A stretch of DNA of 64,000 bases from Streptococcus cristatus ATCC 51100 (GCF_000222765.1 NZ_AFUE01000009.1:1-64000), one strand, 5' to 3'. Positions 54,501-62,869 are shown, counted from the first letter of the stretch. The notes: generated by a model from the sequence alone, not told the origin. Translations and numbers: made by a program.

Positions 54501-57397
54501 GGAAGTCCATGGACTGGAGCAGTATCTGGGACTTTTCCATAACCAGTTAACTCGGGAACTTCATGAACGGGAGCGCTATCTGGAACTGTACCATAATCAG
54601 TTAATTCAGGAACCTCGTGCACAGGAGCAGTGTCGGGAAGGGTGCCATAGCCAGTGAACTCGGGAACTTCGTGTACAGGAGCATTATCAGGAACGGCGCC
54701 ATAATTAGTGAGCTCAGGAACTTCGTGTACAGGAGCGCTAGCGGGAACAGTGCCATAATCAGTTAACTCAGGAACTTCATGAACGGGAGCGCTATCTGGA
54801 ACTGTACCATAATCAGTTAATTCAGGAACCTCGTGCACGGGAGCAGTGTCGGGAACGGTGCCATAATCAGTTAATTCTGGTTTCTCGTGCACGGGAGCAC
54901 TAGCGGGAACAGTAGCATAATCAGTTAACTCAGGAACCTCGTGCACAGGAGCGGTATCTGGAACCGTGCCATAGCTAGTTAACTCAGGTTTCTCATGTAC
55001 GGGAGCGCTAGCGGGAACAGTACCATAGCCAGACAACGCTGGAACTTCGTGCACGGGAGCGCTAGCAGGTGCGGTGCCATAACTAGTGAGCTCGGGGACC
55101 TCATGCACAGGAGCAGTATCGGGAACCATGCCATAATTAGTTAACTCAGGTTTCTCATGTACGGGAGCGCTAGCGGGAACAGTACCATAGCCAGACAACG
55201 CTGGAACTTCGTGCACGGGAGCAGTATCGGGAACAGTGCCATAATCAGTTAACTCAGGAACTTCATGAACGGGAGCGCTATCTGGAACTGTACCATAATC
55301 AGTTAACTCAGGCTTCTCATGCACGGGAGCAGTATCTGGGACTGTGCCATAATCAGTTAACTCAGGCTTATCATGCACGGGAGCGGCATCTGGGACTGTG
55401 CCATAATCAGTTAACTCAGGCTTATCATGCACGGGAGCGGCATCTGGAACCGTACCATAATCAGTTAGCTCGGGGACCTCGTGCACAGGAGCGCTAGCGG
55501 GGACCGTACCATAATCAGTTAACTCGGGGACCTCGTGCACGGGAGCGCTATCCGGAACTGTACCATAACCAGGCAACTCAGGAACCTCGTGCACAGGAGC
55601 GCTATCCGGAACCGTGCCATAACTAGTAAGCTCGGGAACTTCGTGCACAGGAGCGCTAGTGGGGACCGTGCCATAGACAGTTAACTCGGGTTTCTCGTGC
55701 ACGGGGGCACTATCTGGAACGGTGCCATAATCAGTTAACTGAGACTTCTCGTGCACAGGGGCTGTATCTGGAACGGTGCCATAATCAGCTAACTCAGGCT
55801 TCTCTCGCACAGGAGCGCTATCTGGGACCGTGCCATAACTAGATAGCTCAGGCTTATCATGCACGGGAGCACTAGCGGGAACCGTGCCATAACTAGTGAG
55901 TTCGGGGACTTCGTGCACGGGAGCGCTATCTGGGACTGTGCCATATCCAGACAACTCGGGTTTCTCATGCACGGGAGCGCTATCTGGAACCGTACCATAA
56001 TCAGTTAACTCGGGTACCTCGTGCACGGGAGCACTAGCAGGAACGGTGCCATATCCAGGCAACTCGGGTTTCTCATGCACGGGAGCGCTATCTGGAACCG
56101 TACCATAATCAGTTAACTCGGGTACCTCGTGCACGGGAGCACTAGCAGGAACGGTGCCATATCCAGGCAACTCGGGTTTCTCATGCACGGGAGCGCTATC
56201 TGGAACAGTACCATAGTCAGACAACTCTGGAACCTCGTGCACGGGAGCGCTATCTGGAACCGTGCCATAACTAGTGAGCTCCGGAACTTTATGGATTGGA
56301 GCCTCTTTAGGAACTGCCTTATTTGCTGCAGTCCCGACTAAAACAACTTCTGAAACAGGCTCAGTGGTTACTTGATCGGAAACCTGCTTGCTCTCTACGA
56401 CTTTTCCTTCAACACTATAGTGGCGTGTTACGATCTTGCGAATCCCTGGAATGCCCGCACGTATCACTCGAGATTGTCCTTCGGCTAAGTCATCTGAATA
56501 CTGATACTCCGTTTTATAGGGGATTTCTTGGGTCTGGGTCGCTGCTTGACTTGTAAATTGCAGTTCTGGTCGCTCATGAACAGGTGTTTGACGAGCAAAC
56601 TGCCCTTCTTTAGCAGCAATTTCCTCCCTTTCCTTCTCGGAGAGATGGTCTCCGCCAGCAGGCTGCGCCTCTTTCGGAGCTTCAGTATTCTTAGGGCGAC
56701 TTGCTAACTCTTTCAACTCCTGATCAGGCTGACTAGCTGAGGCTTCCTTTTGAAGGGCTGGCAGCTGAGAGTTTCCTCTTTGAGCTAGTTGATGCTGCGC
56801 TTCTTTTTTAAGGTAACCAATATACTGGTAGCCAGCAATTTTCAATGGTTCTGGCAACTGATCGCCAACAGCCAAAGTCAGACTTTGATTATAGGCAGCC
56901 AAATCCGTACTGCTGATTGCCAAAACAGAAGCTGGCAGAAGCACAGAACCCAAGCCTGTCACAAGCAAAATAGAAGACAGGTATCTCTTGCCATTTTTCC
57001 CTCGTGCCAGCACTAAAACAACTAAGGCCAGACCTGTAGCTGCAAAAGCTGCTCCCAAAAGGCCTGACTCGCCTGTCTTAGGGAGCTTCCCTGACAAGCT
57101 TTCCTGACTTGTCGGACGGTAAACCAAATAATAAGCGTCCGAATTTTCTTCCGCAAATTTGGGTAGTTCATTTACAATAGCAGCTTTTTCAGCCTCAGTC
57201 AGATCGCTCTCCACCACATAGTGGTACTGAACGACGGTAGACTGATTGGCAGATACTTCTGCTGCCTCGACAGAGTTGACAGCTCCTCCCATTGTCGTAC
57301 ACAAAAAGAAGCTTCCGATAGTAGCGGAAACTAGACCTACAGACAGCTTTCTAAAAGAATAGCGCTGGTATATGTCACCAGTGACTCTTTTTTTCAT
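48524..57397 (-). CDS. Giant M26-family zinc metalloprotease (IgA1 protease/ZmpB-like), cell-wall associated
   Basis: The protein has 2957 residues. A YSIRK-like signal (YSFRKLSVGLVSATIGSFF, 13-31) is followed by LPKTG at 105-109 and two hydrophobic segments, the unusual N-terminal sorting layout of streptococcal IgA1/Zmp proteases. A G5 domain (about 289-365), 33 tandem 18-residue repeats (366-968), five more G5 domains (969-1452) and two FIVAR-like helical modules (about 1455-1590) follow. GLUG-type repeats lie near 1850-2000. The catalytic site is HEMTH (H2603, E2604, H2607) with E2627 as likely third zinc ligand. AAGGGA precedes the ATG. The substrate, IgA1 or another host protein, cannot be told by reading. 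No frameshift is seen. Confidence 0.92.
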   Translation of the reverse strand: MKKRVTGDIYQRYSFRKLSVGLVSATIGSFFLCTTMGGAVNSVEAAEVSANQSTVVQYHYVVESDLTEAEKAAIVNELPKFAEENSDAYYLVYRPTSQESLSGKLPKTGESGLLGAAFAATGLALVVLVLARGKNGKRYLSSILLVTGLGSVLLPASVLAISSTDLAAYNQSLTLAVGDQLPEPLKIAGYQYIGYLKKEAQHQLAQRGNSQLPALQKEASASQPDQELKELASRPKNTEAPKEAQPAGGDHLSEKEREEIAAKEGQFARQTPVHERPELQFTSQAATQTQEIPYKTEYQYSDDLAEGQSRVIRAGIPGIRKIVTRHYSVEGKVVESKQVSDQVTTEPVSEVVLVGTAANKAVPKEAPIHKVPELTSYGTVPDSAPVHEVPELSDYGTVPDSAPVHEKPELPGYGTVPASAPVHEVPELTDYGTVPDSAPVHEKPELPGYGTVPASAPVHEVPELTDYGTVPDSAPVHEKPELSGYGTVPDSAPVHEVPELTSYGTVPASAPVHDKPELSSYGTVPDSAPVREKPELADYGTVPDTAPVHEKSQLTDYGTVPDSAPVHEKPELTVYGTVPTSAPVHEVPELTSYGTVPDSAPVHEVPELPGYGTVPDSAPVHEVPELTDYGTVPASAPVHEVPELTDYGTVPDAAPVHDKPELTDYGTVPDAAPVHDKPELTDYGTVPDTAPVHEKPELTDYGTVPDSAPVHEVPELTDYGTVPDTAPVHEVPALSGYGTVPASAPVHEKPELTNYGMVPDTAPVHEVPELTSYGTAPASAPVHEVPALSGYGTVPASAPVHEKPELTSYGTVPDTAPVHEVPELTDYATVPASAPVHEKPELTDYGTVPDTAPVHEVPELTDYGTVPDSAPVHEVPELTDYGTVPASAPVHEVPELTNYGAVPDNAPVHEVPEFTGYGTLPDTAPVHEVPELTDYGTVPDSAPVHEVPELTGYGKVPDTAPVHGLPELELVAKDETRVEKIAFNIEEQYTDELPQDACQIVTPGVQGERTIKTRVYTSNGQEIARQELSNEETLAPVTQVVKIGTAKSYMVPSTAPQTSTLPEYPLTYRDETRVEKIDFTTREEETDELVQGARQIVTPGVQGERTIKTRIYSSNGQEIARQELSNEETLAPVTQVVKIGTAKPHMVPSTAPQASALPEYPLTYTDETRVEKIDFTTREEETDELVQGVRHIVIPGVPGERTIKTRIYSSNGQEIARQELSNEETLAPVTQLVKVGTAKPHMVPSTAPQASALPEYPLTYTDETRVEKIDFTTREEETDELVQGARQIVTPGVQGERTIKTRIYTSNGQEIDRQELFNEETLAPVTQVVKIGTAKPHMVPSTAPQEPSLPEYPLTYKDETRVEKIDFTTREEETDELVQGARHIVTPGVLGERTIKTRVYTSNGQELARQELSNEETRAAVAQLVKVGTIKPHMVPSDAPQVEALREFDLISLHNLLTEAEKIKAQARYFNDSQSHQAAYDTALAAGQALLNQSQASQEEVNQLVDQINQAKAQLQGLEVDKTRLRNEHDLGSTVQTTVQYKNADEDKKAAYTNELTKAEGVLNNQTATQVQVNQAFASLTASKTALNGVPKVKPTVSILSLTENPEDKSVTVQYSLEDKTKSLRSATAELYKGDQLVRSLPIANVAGSLKIDDLDYYTGYTLKTKLTYELDAGSLTDLEKDSRNFELQYKKISFRDIDSAEFYRKEKDQFKRVVSMSTIPTDLSTYFVKVKSIESKDMLLPVHSMAEGQKDGKAVYKVRVSLPELVQEGDTGYKSGYDFYISRAVPSQQNVYTSFAGLVDAMKKNMAGNFVLGADLDASEVSLAPADYVYLRGNFTGSLTGNHNGKQYAIYNLAKPLFENLKSGSSISNLDLKEVNIIGTYDSAALARSADNARITDVSAQGRVSVVGNASQAAGLVVVASNSQITNSSFTGTIQANDKQYKAYNVGGLVANLKGGNSLLSQSRADVTILAGARTNEQRFGGLVGRLEDNARISRSYVTGKIQNSTKNGQIGGVVGSNYFNGLIDNVISNVSGTNVYSISGDQDYKNDRIKEAYAVEGNETLGNDQFVTSTLTLDEAEEKLASLDIRTTLEDSNLNLHTVDYSKEKNTRADRLIAYANMEKLLPFYNKETIVAYGNKLPDNHKLTREYLLDVVPMKGDQMIMDINSNKTTINRLMLHFEDKTVDYLNLTYKGDFKHQAIAEYTVNGLDLLYTPETFLSDYSRVLNQVLPELNKVVLDSPAMRTVLGVNADASLDELYLDTAFDQVKTKLAEELRKVLAMDKSINTEGDVVADYVAQKIRANKEALLLGLTYLNRWYNINYDKTNVKDLSAYKFDFFGNHKASTLDTIIALGQSGFENLKAKNNHLAYDNSLSEATGKRGLFNYLESYRQLFLPDKTNNEWLKTNTKAYIVEAKSDVAEARQLQDTAKAKSKYSVGVYDKITADNWEHKGMLLPLLTMTEKGVYVISNMSTVSMGAYDRYRLDANNRVRTDAELVEYVEDRVRKSAEWQRDHYDFWYKILSPESKDKLFRSVLVYDGFSLVDKDGKRYWAPANDKKSLAMQEFFGPAGKWYPSKGYNAYATGSVTHFDAARLLEDYGNSVYTHEMTHNSDGSIYFEGYGRREGLGAELYARGLLQSTPSPNEPTITLNTLFKTDKDSKTRMHTYNFKERVQNAADLQHYVHGMFDMIYTLDYLEGTSMVKQSDAAKLQWFRKMENYYITDKYGKQTHAGNQTRSFTAEEIKQLTSFESLIDNDVITRRENKDSGQYPRNGYLSLSLFSPIYSALSNPNGAPGDVMFRRTAYELLAAKGYHEGFVPYVSGKFSEEAAAEGKTTWDGWLRRDVGLVTDQKVLENVFKGEYTSWAAFKKAMYQERIDQLTKLKPITIEYELRNPNSTKQVTIRSYAEMQKLMDEAVAEDVRNITNATNRVEASWVNLLKKKIYNAYLRETDDFRQSIFNK
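53040..54490 (-). repeat. Five tandem G5-domain modules, period 288 bp
   Basis: Each unit of 96 residues begins DETRVEKI and includes GERTIKTR and the linker MVPS.APQ. The last four are nearly identical in protein and DNA, the first is diverged. Such identity suggests recent duplication or ongoing gene conversion inside the protease gene. Confidence 0.85.
54494..56302 (-). repeat. Tandem 54-bp repeat array in the metalloprotease gene (33 units plus a partial)
   Basis: Units encode variants of APVHEVPELTDYGTVPDS. 33 full units occupy 54521-56302, then a 9-codon partial. Alternating V/K after HE and D/A before S define unit types. Units 3-4 and 5-6 are identical 108-bp pairs, and units 21-23 resemble 24-26, so higher-order duplications are visible. 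Proline- and acid-rich, it is probably an extended stalk through the wall. Confidence 0.95.
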
Positions 57398-57566
57398 AAA
57401 ATTCCCTTTTCTTCATATAATAAACTAATAAAAATTTTACTGGATTTTACTCTAAATTGCAATCCCTTAGCCTGATAAAATACTTTTCTTTCAGCTGTCG
57501 AAAAGGTCTCCATTTTAGCGACAAGTAAAAAGCAGATTCTCTGGGAGAGAACCTACTGTTTACAGA

Positions 57567-58643
57567 TCATCCAAGCCCCAAATCCAACTCAAAGAGGCCG
57601 TACTCATGCTTGTCCCCTTGCAATTCTGCTGCATAGTGGCGCGTGACGGTATTTTGGTGAATCAGGGCTCCAATAGCTGAAGCCTGTCGCTTCTGTGCTT
57701 CTTTAAAAATCGGATAGGCCAAGGCAGAGCCCAAGCCCAAGAATTGTTCATCTACTCCTAGATACATAATCGTATAACGTTTGGGAAAACGCTTGGTCCA
57801 AAAAAGCTTGGCTAGGTTAAAAGGGGTCAGCCTTTGATAGACCAGAGAGCCATAGTCTGGCATGGCAATCAGAAAACCTGCTAGCTTGCTCTCCTTATAG
57901 GCCAGCTTAACCATTGAAAAATCAAGAATATACTGGTATTTTTGAAAAATCTGACTGAACTGCTGACTGGAAATTGATCGATAAATCGGAAAATCTTGAT
58001 AGAGGCGATTGAGGAGCTCAAAAACCTGCAGCGAAGCTTTTTCCCACTCCTGCTTCTTTGGAGAGCAAATAGTGAATCCCGCTTCTTCAAAAGACTCAAA
58101 GCGATGAGCCAACTTGTCCTGATGAGTTTGATTGCTTACCTTGGGATAAAAATTGGACAGATAGCGCTCCTTGAGCTCAAAACCTGCAGCCTGCCATAGC
58201 TCAGAATAATAGGCTGGATTATGAGGTTCTCCAGTAAAAGGAAACTCCTCTGTTCCAGTCAGCTGCATTCGATAGCCCAGCCAAAAACTTGCCTGTACGG
58301 GACCGATTATCTTAATCGCTCCGAGACTGCGGGCGAAACCTGCTAAATGCTCGATAAAAGCAGATGCAAGCTGTTGGTCATGGATTGACTCGAAAAATCC
58401 CAAGTAAGCAGCCTCATCACCTGGATAGAAGGTCAGAAGTCCGCGAATACAAGGTCGACTGTCCTTATAGCCAACAAAGGCATAGGTTTCTAGGTCAGAA
58501 CTCAGCGGGTGACTGCCTTCAATCAAAGCCTGCTCTTCCTCTTCCGACTGCATGAGGTGGTCTGGCTGGTAAATCTGCTTGGGCAGAGCTAGAAAATCGG
58601 CCAGCTCTGCAGTATTGGGTTTGACAGGTTTAATTTGCAGCAT
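57567..58643 (-). CDS. GNAT-like acyltransferase family protein at the end of the lipid operon
   Basis: The protein has 358 residues. An N-terminal part with DFLALPKQIYQPD is typical of GNAT-like proteins found near lipid or secondary-metabolite genes. The C-terminal part has KLAGFLIAMPDY, YLGVDEQFLGLGSALAYPIF and a following helix, a GNAT acetyl-CoA site with a somewhat altered Q/R-x-x-G motif. GGAGGA stands before the ATG. It overlaps the upstream PEP-synthase-like gene by 14 nt and is the last gene of the six-gene set. Acylation of an amine made by the operon is an inference. Only a weak hairpin (57537-57551) follows. Confidence 0.75.
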   Translation of the reverse strand: MLQIKPVKPNTAELADFLALPKQIYQPDHLMQSEEEEQALIEGSHPLSSDLETYAFVGYKDSRPCIRGLLTFYPGDEAAYLGFFESIHDQQLASAFIEHLAGFARSLGAIKIIGPVQASFWLGYRMQLTGTEEFPFTGEPHNPAYYSELWQAAGFELKERYLSNFYPKVSNQTHQDKLAHRFESFEEAGFTICSPKKQEWEKASLQVFELLNRLYQDFPIYRSISSQQFSQIFQKYQYILDFSMVKLAYKESKLAGFLIAMPDYGSLVYQRLTPFNLAKLFWTKRFPKRYTIMYLGVDEQFLGLGSALAYPIFKEAQKRQASAIGALIHQNTVTRHYAAELQGDKHEYGLFELDLGLG

Positions 58644-61113
58644 GGTCTTCCTCCTTGATCAGTCGAATCTTGCCAGTAAGGCCATCCATCTCAATCCAGT
58701 CGCCATTCCGCAGCTGACTGCAGGCGCCTCTGACATTGACAATGGAGGGAATCCCCAACTCGCGGGAAATAATAGCTGTGTGAGAGAGCAGAGACCCCTG
58801 CTCTGCAATGACTCCCTTGGCTTGGGTCAAAAGATAGACCCAGCCCGGATCGGTCATCTTGGTCACGATAATCCGGTCCTGAGCAGACTCAATTTCCTGC
58901 ACATCCTCCACGACCAAAACCTGAGCCTTGACGCAGCCAGGCGAGCAGCCAATCCCTTGTAAGGCTTGATTACCCGTATTATGACTGCTGGTGCGGTTTT
59001 GCGGTTTCAGATATTTCTCAAAGACCTGTCCAACAAAAACATAGCGACTAAAGGTTGGCAGTTCTTTATCAGCCTCCAACTTCTCTCGACGCTCGTCTAT
59101 CAAGCCACTAACATCTCTGGGCGTTCTGGTCAGCTCAAACAATTCTTCCTTTGTCAGATAAAAAACATCATCTGTTGCACCCAGCAGCCCTTGCTCGACT
59201 AATTGCTGCCCAAGCGTTCGAAAAATCTGCCGCATCATGCCATAGATCCGTGTACGGTTTAAGCGGGAACTTTCCCGATATTTAACACCCGTCATGGCTC
59301 GCTTGCGAAGAAAATTCGTCCACCAGCCTGATTTTTGCTCAGCTTCTTCAAATTTCCGAGGAGCCAGCTTCTTCTCCTCTTGCTGGCACATTTGCAACAG
59401 GAGCTTGAGCAGACGCTCTGGGTGCGTTCGGAAGGTTGGTGTTTCTAACTTCAACTCTTCCGGAGCTCGATCACCAAATTCATGGATAAAATGGGCAATT
59501 TCTTGGACCAAAGGGTGCTGGCGACTTAGAAAGACTGCTGGACTTTCACTTGCCATGGCCTGTCTAATCTCTGCATTTTCTTCTGCTTTCAGCTGAACTG
59601 TTAAAGCCTGCAGAGCCAAAGCCGGCCTCATACTTTCAATCTGCTCAATTCCCGCAATCTCAGCCTGAACAGCCCCACCTCGGCGCGACTTCTTTAAGAG
59701 ACCAGTATAGACAAAAGCATAGAGGTCATTAACCAGCGTAATGTCCCAGTTAGCCAGAATATCCTCTTTCAGCTTACTGACCAAGCCAATCAAAGTCTCT
59801 GCATCTGCGTCGGGAGAAAAGCTCGCTTCGTATTCGCGCTGAATCTGGGCAAACTGCTCTTCCAATTGCCGCATTTGCTTGGGTGCCGTCCAAAACTCTC
59901 GGATGATTCGAAGCATGATTTGCAGACGTTTGAAAGTAGACAAGTGCACTGGCATCTGAGGCACCTCTGTCTCTCTCACTCCCAGCATATCCTGCCAGAT
60001 AGGAATGATTTTCTTCGAAAAAGGCAAAAGCTGCAAGAGCTGATACCAACTCTGAATCTGGTAATAAACCCGGCTATTGACCGGCTGCAGCATATTTTGA
60101 AAAGTGTCTTCATAGGCAGCTAACTCAGGGGCATCCTTGCCAACCAAGCGCTGGGCAAGACTGCGGAAAATGCTGGCATAAGCCTCTTGAATAAAGCTAG
60201 TAGTCAGAGGGCTGGAAACGCCAGGATAGCTCTCGACAATGTTGCTGTTATCCAGAATAATCCGCTGTCCTTCAGGCAAGGTGGTAATAGGTCGTGCCTG
60301 CAAGAGATAGAGCTGCCCATTTGCGAAGGTAAACTCCATATCCATGTAAGGTCCGAAAAGCTGACTTACTTGACCAGCCATGGCCTGTAAGTCCTCAAGT
60401 AGTTCCTGCGATAAGTCTGGCGAGTCCTCCGTCTGCTCTGTATAAAAGAGCTGGTCCTTGGGATGGAGCGTCACCATGGTTGTAGGAATCTTATCCTCAA
60501 CAACCTTGTTGCCCAAGCCCCGACCGATGACAATGATGTGCTCGTTCAGAATGCCCTTGGGATTAGCTGTGAAGTAAATCCCAGACAAGTCTCCCTCCTG
60601 CATGACCTGCACAAGGCAAATCATCTGTGCCTGCTTCAAAGATAGGCCTTGCTCAAACAGATAACTAAGAGCCGACTCCTGATAAAGAGAGAGCAAGGTC
60701 GCTTGGATGGCTTCTTTAAGTCCTTCTGGCTTCACATTGAGCTGACTCTCAAACTGACCGGCAAATGATGAAGCCTTCCCATCCTCAATGGTTGCTGATG
60801 AGCGGACTGCAAAGCGACAGTCTTTCTGAAAAAACTCCTGCCGAATCCAGTTTTCTGCCGCTGTCAAATCTTCTTGAACAAACTGTTCTTTAGCCCAGTC
60901 CTGAAGTTGCTGACTGAGCTGGGACAAGTCCAACTCTCCAGACCGATAGGCTGCTTCCATCCGCTCCAAGTCAGCAGAGCTAGCAGATTTTTGAAAAAAG
61001 TCAAAAGCAAACACTGCAAAGTCAGGAATCGGCAAGCCAGCAGCCTGCATTTTCAGCAAATGATAGGCCTTGCCTCCGACCTGGTCAAGCCCTGTCTGCT
61101 TGATTCTTTTCAT
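58630..61113 (-). CDS. PEP-synthase-like phosphotransferase (rifampicin phosphotransferase-type architecture)
   Basis: The protein has 827 residues. The N-terminal ATP-grasp domain of PPDK/PEP synthase type runs to about 280: GGKAYHLLKMQAAGLPIPDFAV, RSSATIEDGKASSFAGQFES and YMDMEFTFANGQLYLLQARP. A long helical middle follows. The C-terminal swivelling domain holds the phosphohistidine in GSLLSHTAIISRELGIPS near 780. The PEP-binding barrel of true PEP synthase is absent, as in rifampicin phosphotransferases. A TTG precedes the ATG at 61113; the ATG overlaps the UbiA stop by one base (TGATG). It likely phosphorylates a small acceptor tied to the operon product. Acceptor unknown. Confidence 0.82.
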   Translation of the reverse strand: MKRIKQTGLDQVGGKAYHLLKMQAAGLPIPDFAVFAFDFFQKSASSADLERMEAAYRSGELDLSQLSQQLQDWAKEQFVQEDLTAAENWIRQEFFQKDCRFAVRSSATIEDGKASSFAGQFESQLNVKPEGLKEAIQATLLSLYQESALSYLFEQGLSLKQAQMICLVQVMQEGDLSGIYFTANPKGILNEHIIVIGRGLGNKVVEDKIPTTMVTLHPKDQLFYTEQTEDSPDLSQELLEDLQAMAGQVSQLFGPYMDMEFTFANGQLYLLQARPITTLPEGQRIILDNSNIVESYPGVSSPLTTSFIQEAYASIFRSLAQRLVGKDAPELAAYEDTFQNMLQPVNSRVYYQIQSWYQLLQLLPFSKKIIPIWQDMLGVRETEVPQMPVHLSTFKRLQIMLRIIREFWTAPKQMRQLEEQFAQIQREYEASFSPDADAETLIGLVSKLKEDILANWDITLVNDLYAFVYTGLLKKSRRGGAVQAEIAGIEQIESMRPALALQALTVQLKAEENAEIRQAMASESPAVFLSRQHPLVQEIAHFIHEFGDRAPEELKLETPTFRTHPERLLKLLLQMCQQEEKKLAPRKFEEAEQKSGWWTNFLRKRAMTGVKYRESSRLNRTRIYGMMRQIFRTLGQQLVEQGLLGATDDVFYLTKEELFELTRTPRDVSGLIDERREKLEADKELPTFSRYVFVGQVFEKYLKPQNRTSSHNTGNQALQGIGCSPGCVKAQVLVVEDVQEIESAQDRIIVTKMTDPGWVYLLTQAKGVIAEQGSLLSHTAIISRELGIPSIVNVRGACSQLRNGDWIEMDGLTGKIRLIKEEDHAAN

Positions 61114-62012
61114 CAAAGTACCCCCATCAAGAGATAAACAGCAACGGACAGAACCATGGTCGTCTCCGTGATATAGGTATAGCGTTCCACCCGCTCTCGG
61201 ATATTAAAGCGAGTCGGATCCTTGATAAACTGCTCAAACTGGATGGTCATCCAGATGACATTCAGCACCAAGACCACTACTCCGACATGGGAAATATTCC
61301 AGAGAAGGGCGAAATTGGTCAAGATATCCAGCAGAGTCACCACCTCGATAAAGCGAGTGGCTTTTTTGTAACCAAAAAGCTTAGAATAGGTCACATACTC
61401 TGTCTCGTCTTTTGGCGCCCGAATCTTGCGGCAGACTTCCCAGATCAGACTTGGGAAATACATGGTAAAGGCCAGCAAGACAGTCGGCAAGGACAAGAGA
61501 GGCAGATTGTACTTGTAGCAGACAAAAGAAATGGTATAGAGATTCAAAATCATCATGACTGGATTATGGGTCACTAGAGCCAGTGGCAGAGAATTTTGAA
61601 TTTTATCACGCTTGAAGAACCAGAAGGACATGAGAGTTCCGTAGATATAGAGAAAGAGGAACCAGCCGATATTGTTCATAAAGAGAACATTGAGAAGTAC
61701 AGACACAGCTACGATAAAGCTGAGGGCAATAGCCAAGTCCTTCTTTTTCACCCGGCCAGATGGCAGAGCCCGATGAGGAAAGAGCCGTCTATCGGTCTCG
61801 TAGTCCTTGAAATCATCTGCGATCCGCAGAATCATCAGAAAGACGAAAATGGTAAAAATTCCGATCAACTCCTGATGGTCAAAGTGAAAGGTGGTCACTC
61901 CGTCATTGAGCAGAAGGACAAAATAAATCTCAAAAAACATGATGGCAGCCACAAAAAAGCGCGGTAGCAAAGGAAACATTTCCTTATAATAAACAGCTAA
62001 TCGTTTAAACAT
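61113..62012 (-). CDS. UbiA-family prenyltransferase
   Basis: The protein has 299 residues and eight or nine hydrophobic helices. The first aspartate-rich motif is ADDFKDYETDRRLFPHRALPSGRV near 60-83, with the DxxxD and the following R/PSG typical of the superfamily. The second motif is changed: KIRAPKDETEYVTYSKLFG near 185-203 keeps acidic residues. Members join an isoprenoid diphosphate to an aromatic ring, heme or glycerol phosphate. The frame is open to 62150, but GGAG supports the ATG at 62012. It overlaps the decarboxylase gene by 16 nt. No quinone genes are nearby, so a lipid acceptor is plausible but unproved. Confidence 0.85.
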   Translation of the reverse strand: MFKRLAVYYKEMFPLLPRFFVAAIMFFEIYFVLLLNDGVTTFHFDHQELIGIFTIFVFLMILRIADDFKDYETDRRLFPHRALPSGRVKKKDLAIALSFIVAVSVLLNVLFMNNIGWFLFLYIYGTLMSFWFFKRDKIQNSLPLALVTHNPVMMILNLYTISFVCYKYNLPLLSLPTVLLAFTMYFPSLIWEVCRKIRAPKDETEYVTYSKLFGYKKATRFIEVVTLLDILTNFALLWNISHVGVVVLVLNVIWMTIQFEQFIKDPTRFNIRERVERYTYITETTMVLSVAVYLLMGVL

Positions 62013-62869
62013 AGCTTTTCTCCAATCTTTTCCCCCATTTGAATCTGGGTTTCTATTCCGAGGTCTGAGTAAGTCAGGATATCCTGATCCAAGCGAATCG
62101 TGCCTGCTGGATAGAGGACAAGAATGGTTGAGCCACCCAGACCAAAGCAACCCTTCTCCTGCCCCCTGACCAAATGGTCCTGACTGTGATTGTATATTCT
62201 TCCGACCAAAAGAGCCCCTACTTCCATCTGCAGGACAGGTCCTAGGTCGGTATCTAAAAGACAGTATTCTCTTTTATTTTCTTTGTAAATGAGGCGCCAC
62301 TTCTGGGCTACCTGTCTGACCGTATGCAGGCGTCCCTTGATTTTTCGTCTTTGGGTAATGCTGCCGGATTCAGCAGCCAGATAGCGGTGCAGGTCTTCCA
62401 CTCCCAGTCGATAAACCAGCGCTGTTCCGCCACTAAACAGCTGAGCTAACTCTTCATCCAGCAGTAAGTCAGCTAGCCTGTATGTCTGACCCTTAATTGT
62501 CAGCCGTAAGTCCTGACTAATGGTAAAAGCCTCTAGCTTGGCATCTGCCACTGCCAATACTTGACTGTCAGGACAGATTGGACGCAAATCAGGCTTGATT
62601 TTCCGCTGAAAAAAAGCGGCAAAGCTAGAATAAGGGCCATCCTCATAGTCAGCCAGATCCAGCTGATAATTTTCTACAAAAGTTGCTATTTTCTTGCGAG
62701 AAAAAGGAGTGTAGTCTTTCAAAGTCAGAAGATAAGACAGGCTAGGTCGGGTCAAGAAAGGCAATAGGAATCGACCCCAGGCAGTACCATAAAGCTTGTC
62801 TAACAGACCCGCCTTGTATTCAATCGGTTCCAATACTTGGCTAGTCTTTCTTTGATAGACCTTAACCAT
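61997..62869 (-). CDS. psd: Phosphatidylserine decarboxylase family protein
   Basis: The protein has 290 residues. FAAFFQRKIKPDLRPI near 83-98 is the family N-terminal motif. The candidate catalytic triad is D109 (in AVADAKL), H161 (in VEDLHRYL) and S247 (in FGLGGSTILVL). Cleavage before that serine would create the pyruvoyl cofactor. The enzyme would turn phosphatidylserine into phosphatidylethanolamine. The frame is open to 62890, but the ATG at 62869 overlaps the pssA-like stop by 8 nt and has GGGGG upstream. The aspartate motif is weaker than the usual SPADG, so substrate could differ. Confidence 0.85.
   Translation of the reverse strand: MVKVYQRKTSQVLEPIEYKAGLLDKLYGTAWGRFLLPFLTRPSLSYLLTLKDYTPFSRKKIATFVENYQLDLADYEDGPYSSFAAFFQRKIKPDLRPICPDSQVLAVADAKLEAFTISQDLRLTIKGQTYRLADLLLDEELAQLFSGGTALVYRLGVEDLHRYLAAESGSITQRRKIKGRLHTVRQVAQKWRLIYKENKREYCLLDTDLGPVLQMEVGALLVGRIYNHSQDHLVRGQEKGCFGLGGSTILVLYPAGTIRLDQDILTYSDLGIETQIQMGEKIGEKLCLND

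Noticed and set aside
54494-56302. CRISPR array
   Set aside because: The 54-bp units are contiguous, coding and in frame, with no variable spacers.
48524-57397. Firm assignment as IgA1 protease
   Set aside because: All M26 proteases share the HEMTH site, N-terminal LPxTG and G5 domains; IgA1 cleavage cannot be told from ZmpB-type function by reading.
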